Virus record (IMG/VR): IMGVR_UViG_3300037520_001079
Span: 1 to 47,993 of that record
Direction: 5' to 3' (one strand)
From: a virus
Length of the DNA stretch: 47,993 nucleotides
This document shows positions 15,656 through 26,500 of this stretch, in pieces; the stretch's first letter is position 1, and each line of letters begins with the position of its first letter. Both the position numbers and the translations under genes were made by a program. The notes beneath the pieces were generated by a model. The model was not told the DNA's origin, made no database searches, and was given only the letters and a program-made list of their open reading frames with translations.

Positions 15656-16081
15656 ATGGCTGAATCTTGGCTCAGAAGTTATCCCATCGCAGCCCCGGAC
15701 CCCGTTCCGTGGGGTTGGAACCCTGCTGCTACGTTTCAGACCGCGTTTAATGATGCACAAGAGGAGAAGCGGGCACAAGAAAAGATGGCTCTGGAAAACG
15801 AGCTTGCTCAAATCTTGCTCCCGCAGAAACGAGCCGAGGCTGAGTTTAATCTCAAGAAACTTGCTTACGACACCGAGCGTCTGACGCTCGTCAATAAACT
15901 TCAAACTGAAGACATCGAGGAGCGCCGTCGCCTACTGAGATCTGGTGGGAGTGGGCAAGGTGGTGGTGGGGGTAACAATGCTCCGGCTACCAATGCACAG
16001 CAGCCTCCGGCTCAACCGCGTTTCCGGCCGTTTGGGACTTCAGCACCTCAAACCAGTCAAGAGGAGATGGTGACCATCTAA
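15656..16081 (+). CDS. Internal virion-region protein, unknown
   Basis: 141 residues. A short N-terminus with many Pro and Trp (MAESWLRSYPIAAPDPVPWGW) is followed by a long charged helix (about 30-100, EEKRAQEKMALENELAQILLPQKRAEAEF) and a disordered Gly/Asn/Pro/Gln tail. The coiled-coil centre suggests a role as connector in the internal core. It lies two bases after the preceding stop and five before the next start, so it is part of the same late operon. No family recognised. Confidence 0.7.
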   Translation: MAESWLRSYPIAAPDPVPWGWNPAATFQTAFNDAQEEKRAQEKMALENELAQILLPQKRAEAEFNLKKLAYDTERLTLVNKLQTEDIEERRRLLRSGGSGQGGGGGNNAPATNAQQPPAQPRFRPFGTSAPQTSQEEMVTI

Positions 16082-16085
16082 AGCT

Positions 16086-17468
16086 ATGGATGATCTCAAA
16101 CAATTTATCTATTCGCAGCCGAATCCTCGCACGGGGAAAAACTATGCCCCAGGGGAGCAAATCCCGAAGAGTGAGTATGCCGCCCTTACCGCAAAGTTTG
16201 AGGGCGCTTCGGCTCCTGCGGCGGATATGTCCAGCTTCACAGGAAGTAAGCCGAATCCGCTGACGAATCTACCCGAAGCCCCAGCCTACGAACCCCAAAC
16301 CTTGAGCCTGACCGAGCAGGAAATGCAACCGACCCTGGTGTCGGAAAATCCAGTCGTTCGTTTTGCGGAGAGTCAGCCTGAACCCCAAGCGCAAGCACAA
16401 CAGGCTCCGGCCGCACAAGCTGCCCCGCAAGATGACTTCTACAACTGGACCACGAATACCTACAAAGAAGATCTGCAAAGGTATAAGGGCGACTTGGCCG
16501 CACTGACTGAGGAACTCAACCAAGGGCGGATCAAGACACCGCAGTTTCTCTCACGGAAAAAGCTGTTGGAGAGTGAGTTCAGCCCGGTGATCGCCAGCGC
16601 CATCCCGAATTTCGATTCACAGCAGCAAGCTCTTTTCAAACAACTGACGGATGCCGGAGTCGCTTCTGAAGATGCCGTCTTCCAAGTCGGCTCGATGCGG
16701 CGTGCCAACACCGGAGCAAGCGTTGATCCCAAGGTTTTGGACGATCAACTTAACCAGTCGAGCTATCGCTTGGCACAACTCACCGAAAAAGGCTTTGAGG
16801 AAGCCTCGCCCGAGGTTCAGAACGAAAAGGCGATCTACCAAGGGCTGCAAGAACAACGCTTGGGTCGCCAAAAAACTTCCTCGCTAAACAAACTTTATGA
16901 GAACACGGCTGATCTCAAGGCCCTTGAAATGTCGTTCAAAGGCGGTGAGATCAATGAAGAGACTTACAACACCAAGAAACTGGAACTCAGCCAAGTCCGC
17001 CCTGAGATCCGCAGAGCCGCACTGACCGAAGACCCTTCGAGAATCATCGACACCAGTGTCTTCGAGACCGACCCCAAGACAGGAGCCTTCACGTTGAAGG
17101 GTAGGGAGGATCTCGCCGCCGCATTAGAGCCCTACAAGGGCAGTGTTGTTGGCATCTCGGGCAAGTTCAAAGGCAGTGAGACTTTAGTGCCAAAAGTTGT
17201 GACGCCTGCATATATAAAGAGCGTGCTCGATGGGAAAGATGTGGCACCTCGTGAAGAGACGCCCCAAGCGCCAGCACCCGAAAGCGCCGTGAGTGCCGCC
17301 CGAGCGTTGAAGAAAGTTGGCTGGGCCACGGACTTCGTCGGAGATCCAAGCATGGTTGCAGCCAATGTTGTCCGACGGTATGCCGTCGATCCCGTCGCTA
17401 AAAGCGCGGTGCCTTGGGTCACGGGCTTTGTCAGCGAACTTCTGAAAAAAGAAGAAGAGGAGGAATAG
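16086..17468 (+). CDS. Internal virion-region helical protein, unknown
   Basis: 460 residues from ATG 16086. N-terminal third is low-complexity, rich in Pro, Gln and Ala (QPEPQAQAQQAPAAQAAPQ). The middle is helical with many Gln, Lys and Glu, and includes short motifs such as LEMSFKGGEINEETYNTKKLEL. The C-terminus ends in an acidic run KKEEEEE. It sits between the ejection-type protein and the giant protein, the usual place of a second internal core protein. No enzyme motif seen. It ends 57 bases before the giant gene, a gap without a clear signal. Confidence 0.65.
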   Translation: MDDLKQFIYSQPNPRTGKNYAPGEQIPKSEYAALTAKFEGASAPAADMSSFTGSKPNPLTNLPEAPAYEPQTLSLTEQEMQPTLVSENPVVRFAESQPEPQAQAQQAPAAQAAPQDDFYNWTTNTYKEDLQRYKGDLAALTEELNQGRIKTPQFLSRKKLLESEFSPVIASAIPNFDSQQQALFKQLTDAGVASEDAVFQVGSMRRANTGASVDPKVLDDQLNQSSYRLAQLTEKGFEEASPEVQNEKAIYQGLQEQRLGRQKTSSLNKLYENTADLKALEMSFKGGEINEETYNTKKLELSQVRPEIRRAALTEDPSRIIDTSVFETDPKTGAFTLKGREDLAAALEPYKGSVVGISGKFKGSETLVPKVVTPAYIKSVLDGKDVAPREETPQAPAPESAVSAARALKKVGWATDFVGDPSMVAANVVRRYAVDPVAKSAVPWVTGFVSELLKKEEEEE

Positions 17469-17525
17469 GGCTGGCGCTGACCCAGTCGTCCTTTGGCCGG
17501 CTCTGTTTTACGGCTATATTAAGCG

Positions 17526-20500
17526 ATGATTTCGGACGAGGAATTCAACTGGCTGGTCAACGAAGCTGGAGTCGACACGGAAGAGGAAACTCTGACTCGA
17601 CCAAGCCTGACTCTGCAAAGTCGTCCAGAGGATTTCAGTGACGTAGAAGCTGTTGAGCCCGAACCGGAACAAGAGTTGTCCGATGATATTTGGGCGCAAC
17701 TTGGGATCGGCGAAGATGAGTTGATGGATTACCGTCCGGAGCGCACCCTTCGCGAAGAGTTCTCGACCGGCCTAGATCGCGGTGTCGACCAGACCCAAGG
17801 TCTCGGCTACGGGTTGGTCGGGCTCATGGGGCAGGCACTCGGGGTGGAGGGAATCGAGGAGTTCGGGCTGGATAATTACGTCCGCAAGATGGAGGAGGCG
17901 GCACAGAACCAAGCTACGGTGCAGGATCCCTTCGAGGAGATCGAGGGGGCAGGGGATGCGGCGACCTACGCGGCAGGGCTCTTGGGTGAGCAGATTCCGC
18001 AGTTGCTCGCTTCAGCGGTCGGTGGCGGCATCGGCGGTTTCGTCGGTAAGACCTTGGCCAAGCGGATCGTGGCCAATGAAGTCGGTAAGCGGGTGGCGGC
18101 AGGGATGGCCGGACGGGAGTTTGCCAACAAAGCGGCAGAGATTACGGCTCGTGGTGAGGTAACCAAACAAGCAGCCAAAGAGGTCGCCGAGCAGGTGGCC
18201 CAAGGTGCGCTCATGCGGGAAGGGCAAGCCGCAGCCCGCGGTGGTATCGCGGGTGCTTACCTCGCCAACTTTGGCCAGATCGCGGGAGGGAGCTTCGGGC
18301 AGATCGCGCAAGAGACGGGTGAAGGGGATGCCTTGGCGGCGGCAGCTTTTGCAGTGCCAGGAGCGGCACTCGATACTTTGGGTGAGGTCTTCATTGCCGG
18401 AAAATTTCTCAAACCTTTCACCAAGGCGGGACGGGCGGCAGCAGAGGGTGTCGATACGGCGACGGGTATCTCGTTCCCGGGCCGTGTGGCCCGAAGCGTG
18501 GGCGTTGGTCTTCCTGCTGCGGCAACCTTGGAAGGTGGCACCGAGTATGTGCAGACCGGATTGGAGCAAGCCGCTCTCGGTGCAGCCGATCCGAATCGGA
18601 CGATCGAAGAAACTGTCCTGAATCCCGAAGCCGAACGTGAACGTAGGATCGCTGCGGCGGCGGGTGCCGTGGTCGGTGGCGGTCTCGGTGGCGCGGGCAG
18701 TGTTGTCGAAGCACTGGCCCCGCAGACGGCGGAGAAGTTGCGGCAGTTGCCTCCTCGTCAGGCAGATCAGGCTCCGGCTGAACCTGGTGCTGCTTTACCT
18801 GGACAGTGGTCGCAGCCCGTCGATGTCGGCGGAATCACCATGCGTAAGAGTGCCTCGGGTATCTGGGCGGCGATCAATCCTCCGGACGATCTGGACCCCG
18901 CGGCCCCGCGCAATACGCTTGAAGACGGATCGAATGTCGTGGTGCTGCGTAGTGCAGCGGGCGAGCAGAACGCTTGGCTTATTGAGGAAGCGGAGAGTGC
19001 CTTAAACGAAGTTTCTGAAGGGCAGACCACCGATGATTTAGCTGGTGAGGAAACAAATCAAATCGCCGATGACGAAGATGAGTTAGGTGAGGATGCGGAG
19101 CTTCAAGAAGTCCGTGAGGGGTTGGCCATCGGTGAAAAGCCCCAGCGCCGAGATCTTGGTATGGGTCAGCCGATAAAGTCCGCCGAAGAATCGGCGCGGG
19201 CCATCGACGACATTTATACTGAAGCTGAAAGGACGGGACAAAGTCCATTCGGTGCATTGTTCCAGCGCAAGCGGGCCGATGCAGAAAACTCCCGCGAAAG
19301 AAAAATCAACGAGCGGATGCTTCAGTGGGGTCGCATCATTGCCCGTAAACCCGACGAAACAAAACAATTCGTTGACGGTCTTAACCCCGGCGATCGGGTC
19401 AGTATTGTCTCTGGAGATATTGGCGACGACAACTTTTCCGAAACCACGGGGGTATTTGTAAAGCGCCGGCCGAGCGGCAATGCCGTGTTCAAAGTGGCAA
19501 GGCTCTCTCCACGCTCGGCGGAAGCGAGCGCAGAACAAAGGGCACGCGGCGAAACATTAGTCGGTCGCGTGCAGCGGATCGATATAACCCCTGATAAATT
19601 CAATCGCATCAGCTTGGCCCCACCGCCGGAGTCGCGACCGTTGGTCAGTCCGTTCGAAGAGACGATGCGTGAATTGCTCGGAACGAATCCCGACAAGCGT
19701 TCCGCTGGGCAAGCTCTGGGATCTCCGTTTACGGGGGCAGGGGCTCCGCAAGAAACAACGATCAGCAACCGGATGGGCAGCGGGCCGATCCCCGTTCTGG
19801 TGAGATGGTTCAACAAAAAGGGTGAGAAGGGCACAGTCATTCCGACATTCAAAGGCAAGTTCACAAACTCGCCACTGACGACGGTATTCCAGATGAACGA
19901 AGGTCTTGGCGTCGAGGTGCCGGATGACCAGTTGGCCGACCTTAGTCCGGACATTCAAGTTGAACCGGTCAGCAATAAGAAAGGTGGTCGTAAAAACATT
20001 GTGACCGCGGTCAATCTCTGGGGCCGCACTTACCGCCGCGGTAAAACACCTGATGATTTTTCAGTCGACCTTCCATTGACTTCTCGCGGTGGTAAATCGA
20101 AGAGGCGTGGATTGTGGCTTTTCGATGAAATCTATCGCAACGCGCCCGAACGCATAGCGATGAGCGAAGCCGGTAGACAAGCGGCTGAAACGCGCCAAGG
20201 TGGGCCACTTGAAGAACAACTACGCCGTGTGGCCGGTAACATCGCCAAGCTCGATGCGGTGGAGAACATGTTCTACCAAGACGACTTCCAGAGGGCGACC
20301 GACTTCTTGGAGGACTCCAATCTTCCGGAAAATGAAAAGCGTTTGGCACAGCAAATGGCGCAAGACAAAGTCGTTTTGGCCTACGAAAAAGCTGCCCGCA
20401 CCAGCCGGGGAGCACCGTTTCGTGCGGAGGGGCGCGATCAAATTGCCAAGCGGTTGACAGAGATCTTGGCTGAACTTCGGGCTGAAGAACTGGCGCAGGC

Positions 20501-23500
20501 CAAAGACAAAGCTCTCTCCTCGATCTATGGCGACGTGCGCGGCTCGAAGGAAATCCGGTCGGCCCAGACGCGGGTCAATCGCCTAACCGGAAAAGCTCTC
20601 GGCAGCGTGCGGCAACAAAGTCCCGAGCGTTCGCTGGAGAAACTCGGCGCTTCGCAGCGTAATCTGGCTAAGACACCGAACGAGGTGCAGAAGCAAGCCT
20701 TTGATGACTTGGAAAACTTCTTGGAGGGTCAGGCGCTTGCCGGAAAATCCCGCGAGGACATCGAGAAGCAAATCCTCGGCCGCATTGAAAAGGGCACATC
20801 GGGAATGCTCAACAAGGCCAAGACAATCCTCGAAAAAGAATTTACGGAAGGGCTCAAAGGTAACGCAAAAGGCGATGTCGTTCGCGCTATCAACCAAGTA
20901 GCCGACCGTTACCGCCGTCTTGGGCGGTTCAATCCAATCGGTATTGCGACCCGTGCAGCCTTCTCGGCCAAGCGGACGATCCGCCGCCAAGAGAGCAATG
21001 ATCCTACGGTCAATATGACCGACCGAGAGGCTGAACAATCTGCGACTCGCCAAACCCCCGTCGACACCGAGACGCGGCAAGCCGCGGTGACTGGGGAATT
21101 AGAGCGGGTGCCAGAGACGCGGGAAGCCGAAGTCGGGCAAGTTGAACTTCCGGAAGACGATAACCAACAGACAGAGGAAGGTGCCGTCGCCGCTTCCGAA
21201 GAGGGTGATGTCCAAGACGCATTGGAGCAAGGCCGCGACCGCCTTCTTCAGATCAATGACGACGATCTGGACCTCGTTCTCAGGAATAGAGCCCTACTTC
21301 AAGATGAACGCGGAAGGGCTCTTCGTGGTCAAAAGAGCAGCCTCAATGCGGCTCAACGTAGACGAGCCCGTGAAATTGAACGATTTATATCAGGAGAACT
21401 AAACTATGAAGACATCTACCCCAACGCCCCAAGAGGAGGAGGAGACACCGCCGTCACCGATGGTGCTGTCGCTGCTGGCCGGACGAGCCCTGGAGAAGTA
21501 TTATCCGGAGCTTCTCAATCAGTTGCCCGCGGAGGTGCAGGACCGCGTGGTCAGCGGAGATCAGACCGTGTGGGCGGACTTAATCAAGGAGCAGCCGGAA
21601 CTGTTCAGGGAAGCCCCGTTCAGCGCGATGGAGGATCTGGCGTTCCAGCACCTCTTGACCCCCAAGCCGTCCGCGCAAGAGCCCGAGCTACTACCCGACG
21701 ATTCGTCCAGTCCTTTGCCCGCCTAACCGACGCGGAGCTAACTGCGCTTTCCGATGCCGAGCTTGATCGCGCCAGGCAAGCCATCCTCAATGAACGCGAC
21801 CCAGCCGAGGCGCTGGCCAATCGCGTAGCGATCGGATCCACGGCGGCATCCGTCGCCGACTTGGCGCGGCGTTCGGGTTTGGATCTGCTGCGTGGAGCGG
21901 CGGCTGAACTGGCCACCGAGCAAGCCAACCGAGACGCAGTTAACACGGCCCGTGAAAATCTCGGGGCGTTGCTGAAGAGTGGCGCATTTGCTGACGCCAA
22001 CACGTTTTTAGATCGTGTAGCGGCGACTGGGTCGATGCCGCGGGACATCGTCCTCCGTGCGCGGGAGTTCTTAAAGCTCGCTCGGCCTGAGATTAACCTG
22101 GACCCGAGACTTAGAAGGGGAGCCCGTAGAATTGATTTCAACAACGTCGGTATCCAGATCGGACGCTTCGGGCCGGATACCTCATGGGCCGGACTAACCA
22201 CGGGAGGTAGTGGCGGCTACAACATCACAATCAATTTGGATGCCGTGCACGACCGCGACAGCGTGGTCAACACGATGCTGCACGAGCTTCAGCATGTTGT
22301 CCTCAAGGAGAAAGTCGCCCGCCGCATTCCACTCAACCGAGTCGAGCAGGAGGCGCTTGATCGATTGGAGGGTATCCGCCGTGACGTGGTGATCCGTGCC
22401 GCCCGCTCTCGTGGATTGACGGTGCCGGACCGACCCACTGATGTCGACGTGGCCAATCTCTCCGAGGAACTTTACCGACAGGCGTTGCCGGATGTGGAGA
22501 ACGGTGATCGGTCTTTAGCCTCTTTACGCAACTTGGAGGAATTCGTCGTCGAGGTATCGAGCAATCCAGAACTGGCCGACCTCATGGTGCGGCTCGGATT
22601 CGGCGAAGGCAGAGGTAGGGTCACTATGCTCGGGGCTTTGAAGAATGCTTGGGACTCCTTGGTTCAATTCATCACCGGGGTCAAAGCCGATCCCAATTCC
22701 CCGCTGGCCAAAGCCTTCAAAGATTCTTGGGTGGTCACCTTCGCCAATGCCGGAGCCGACCTTAACTTGGGTGAATACACGATCCCTGAAGTCCGCCGCA
22801 CGGCAATGGCCGACGAATTAGCCAAGTTGGCTGAAATCCGCGCCTTCATTGATGCACGTATCGAGGAGCAAAACTTGGCCGGCACGACCGAGGAGCGGAA
22901 TCGTTTATTGGCCGAGTGGAGCAAGATGAACTCCACCCCAGCCGTCGCTGCCGCCCGCAAGGCTCGCCGCAAAACCGAACGTAGACAAAAAGCCGCTGAA
23001 AAGCAGCCAGAAGCTCCGGCGCAAAATGTCGTAGAACCTCAAGCTGCTGCCGCGCCCGCTCCAGCGCCCCAAGAAACTACCGAGGCAAAAACACCGCAAA
23101 AAAGAATCAAGCGCCAGAAAACTAAAGAGCCAAAGGATTTGGCCCCCAAAGCGCCAAAGCAGCCTGAAAAGAAAACGAAGAAAAAAGAGGAAGGCGTCGA
23201 ACAAAGCAAAGAACTCGAAGAGCAAGACGGCTTTGGACTTGATTGGTCAGCATGGAGAGAAGCAAACACCCGCCGCGGATTCAAGCGCGTCAAAACAGCC
23301 AGGCTTCCGATGGGACATTCTTTCTGGAAGCTGTGGAAAAGCGAAAAGGAATGGCTTCGCGCTTCAGGCTACTCACTAAAGAAACGCGACAGAAACCAAT
23401 GGGAGGTGAACAAATGGGAGCAAGGCGACAGCGTAGTTCTCCCCAAAGAGAGCGACATCCCTGACTCGGCTTTTACTGATACCGTCTCGGAGTCGGTCGC

Positions 23501-26500
23501 TATCCGGAGGACTCCGCAGGAAACAGGCGAAACCCTGCTGCAACTGTCCCGTGACATGGAGCAGAGGTTTTTCTCGTTCCCCCGTGTTCTGTCCGACAGC
23601 ACTGACTTGGAGACAGTATTGTCTTCCGTAGACAAGACCCGCTTCCGGATCCTCAACACCTCCGACAACTCGATAGCGATCGCCGTAGAAGATCAGATTA
23701 TTCCAGGGATGCGCGTGGAATACGCCTCGTGGAAAGAGGGCAGCGAAGAGCCTCTCTCGCTTACGGCCGAAGGTGATTCGGTAGTTTTACCAAAAGAGGA
23801 CGCCATTCCGGAGTCGGCATTTCTTGACCCTGACGATGTGGACATACCTACGGCGGCAATTACCGAACCCTCGACGCGGGGTTTTGAAGTGCTGCGTGTG
23901 ACCAATGATGGTGTGGAGATCCTCGAAAATGGAAATAACCGAGTCGTCCCGACTGAAGACGTTATCGACTTCAAAAATATCAAAATCAAACGGCTCACCG
24001 ACACCGACTTTTATGTCGACTCCGGCTCCGGTTCTTTCGGCGGCATTGCCTCCTCTTCTGCCATATATCAAGCGATCTACCAGTGGGCGCTGAACAACGG
24101 ATTTCGCATCGTTCCCGATCCCCGAGGAACCACCCCTGCTGGAAACTACCGTCGCAACGCCCATCAACTGTCTTCGGCCCTACGTTCCGGCAGCGCAGAT
24201 CACTTCATTCCGACTAACGACCAACTTTCCCGAGCGTTTCCGATGGCGACGAATCGCCCCGAGAATGTCGCGGCTCGCAGAAACCTATGGAACTCAGCGA
24301 CAACTGAAGAAAAAATTGCTGCGCTAACTCGCGCCGAAAAAAGTTATGTTGAACAAGTTATCCCGGAACTTGTCTCAATGAGATATGACCCAACTTCCGA
24401 CAGCTTCATCGACGACAAATCAGGCAAATCCCTCAGTAGAGAACTCGCGGGAGAGAGACTTGCTTCGCTCACTAAGGAAAAGAAAGGACGAGGGGCTTTT
24501 GACCCTGAGCGAATCGGAATTCGAACAATGTCTCGCTATAGTGCGGCGAAGGCCGCATCTGAGGGACTTTTCGGACGAGAGTCTGAGGGGGATAATAATC
24601 GGCGACCTAATCTAGGTCCTGTAGCCTATTCTGTAGCACGCGGTCGTGTCTGGCGTCCGGTGACCCGCCGCACTCCGACCGGCGGCACGATCACCCAAGG
24701 CGGCATGTTCGCCGTCGATGAGCTTCTCGATAAGAAAGCCGGTGACCTCTACCGCTCAAGCCGGATGGCGATCAAGGTCGATGTCGCGACCATCGAAGAT
24801 CTCTCGCGCCTCTTGGAGCGTCAGATGAAGAAATTCTACAAGGGCCAGACACCGCCAGTTGAAACGATCAACACGGCTCTTGGTAACTTGGACAACCCGT
24901 TGACCCCAGAGCAGATCGCCGAGATCGAGCGGATGCGGGCGAACGGGCAGACCAACCAAGCGGCCAAGAAACGCGACCAGTATATCCGCGACAATCGCCG
25001 TAACTTTAAGCAGAACAAACAGACGCAAGCCTTGGCCCAGTTGCCGGAGGAACTTGCTGCGACGATCCGCGAGATGTCGGCGCACATCGAATCGCTATCG
25101 CGCCGTCTGCCGAATGAGGGCTTGGTCAATGGTGACTTGGCGATCACGGTCGACGAAGCCCTCGGCACTTACCTGAATCGCAGCTACGCGATCTTTGACG
25201 ATCCGCAGTGGGCCGACCGCGTGCGTAAAGACCCGAAGGTCATGGACGCGGCCCGCAAATACATCAGCAGCAGCTTGGTCAAAGACAAAACAACTGAGCT
25301 TATCGCCACTGCCGCCGAGGACGGGCGCACGCTATCCCGTGAGGATGCTTTGGTGATGGCCAATGACTCGGTGACCGAAGATGAAGTGGAGAACCTCCTC
25401 GAAGGCTATCTCGCCGTGGGGCAAGAAGCCCCGACCATCGAAGTGCTCTCCGGTCGTATTCCAGGGCAGAAGAATCTCAGCATGTTCTACCAGCGCGGCA
25501 ACATCGCGCCGGAAATCCAAGCCCTCTGGGGACGCTACGAAGATCCGAAGATCAACTACGCCAAGACCGTGATGAAGCTCTCCAGCGTCATCGCCAACGA
25601 TAACTTCCTCAAGGAACTGCGCGACATCGGTATTGAAGAGGGCTGGCTCTGGAGTCGTGAGAACAATCCCGACGACACCCGCCACCCTCCGGGCTACGTC
25701 CGGATCTCGACCGAGAAGAACCCTTCACTGACACCGCTCGGCGGCATGTATGCCCACCCGATGCTGGCCGAGGGTCTCTTCAAGATGTTCCCCGTCGGAG
25801 GTGCCGAAGAGCATTACTGGTGGTTGCGGTCGGCCATGAAGCTGACGGGCATCTCGATGGCGACCAAGACGGTCGGATCGGTGGCGTCCCAGATCCGTAA
25901 CTACTTGGGTAACTACTTGAACTTGGTGGCGACGGGTAACTTGGGTCTGGGTGATATCGCCCCGGGCAGCGACTTCTGGCAGAGGTTCAAAAATTCTAAT
26001 GACACCGTCTTGGCCAACACGTTCGGCAAATACCGCAACATGAGCCGTGCCGAGTGGCGGACCAAAATCGACGACTACATTAGCCGCGGCATTGTCGGTG
26101 AGTCGATCACCACCGGACTCCTTGAAGATCTCCTCACGGCCAGCCGCCGCGCCGGAAGTCCTGATTGGGGTGACTATGTTTGGAATAAGGTCGGTGAGCC
26201 TTTCAAGAAAGTGACCGACTTTGCTGTCCGCACTTACTCCTCCGGTGACGACTGGTTCAAGGTGATGATCTACGAGGCCGAGCAGGACAAATACCGCCAA
26301 GCCTATCCCGACTGGGACGATAACAAGGTCAAAGAGAAAGCCGCGGAGATCGCCCGTGACATCCACTGGACCTACTCGCTGGCCCCATCCATCGTGCAGG
26401 ATCTCAAGAAGTTCCCCTTCATCGCGCCGTTCGTGACCTTCACGAGCGAAGTTATCCGCACCACTTACAATCTGCAAAAGCTGGCCCGCCAAGAAATCAT

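Noticed and set aside
23243-23464. Third possible embedded frame in the giant gene
   Set aside because: Product is Arg/Gln/Gly/Met-rich and looks like a plain shadow, while the main frame there keeps protein-like sequence.
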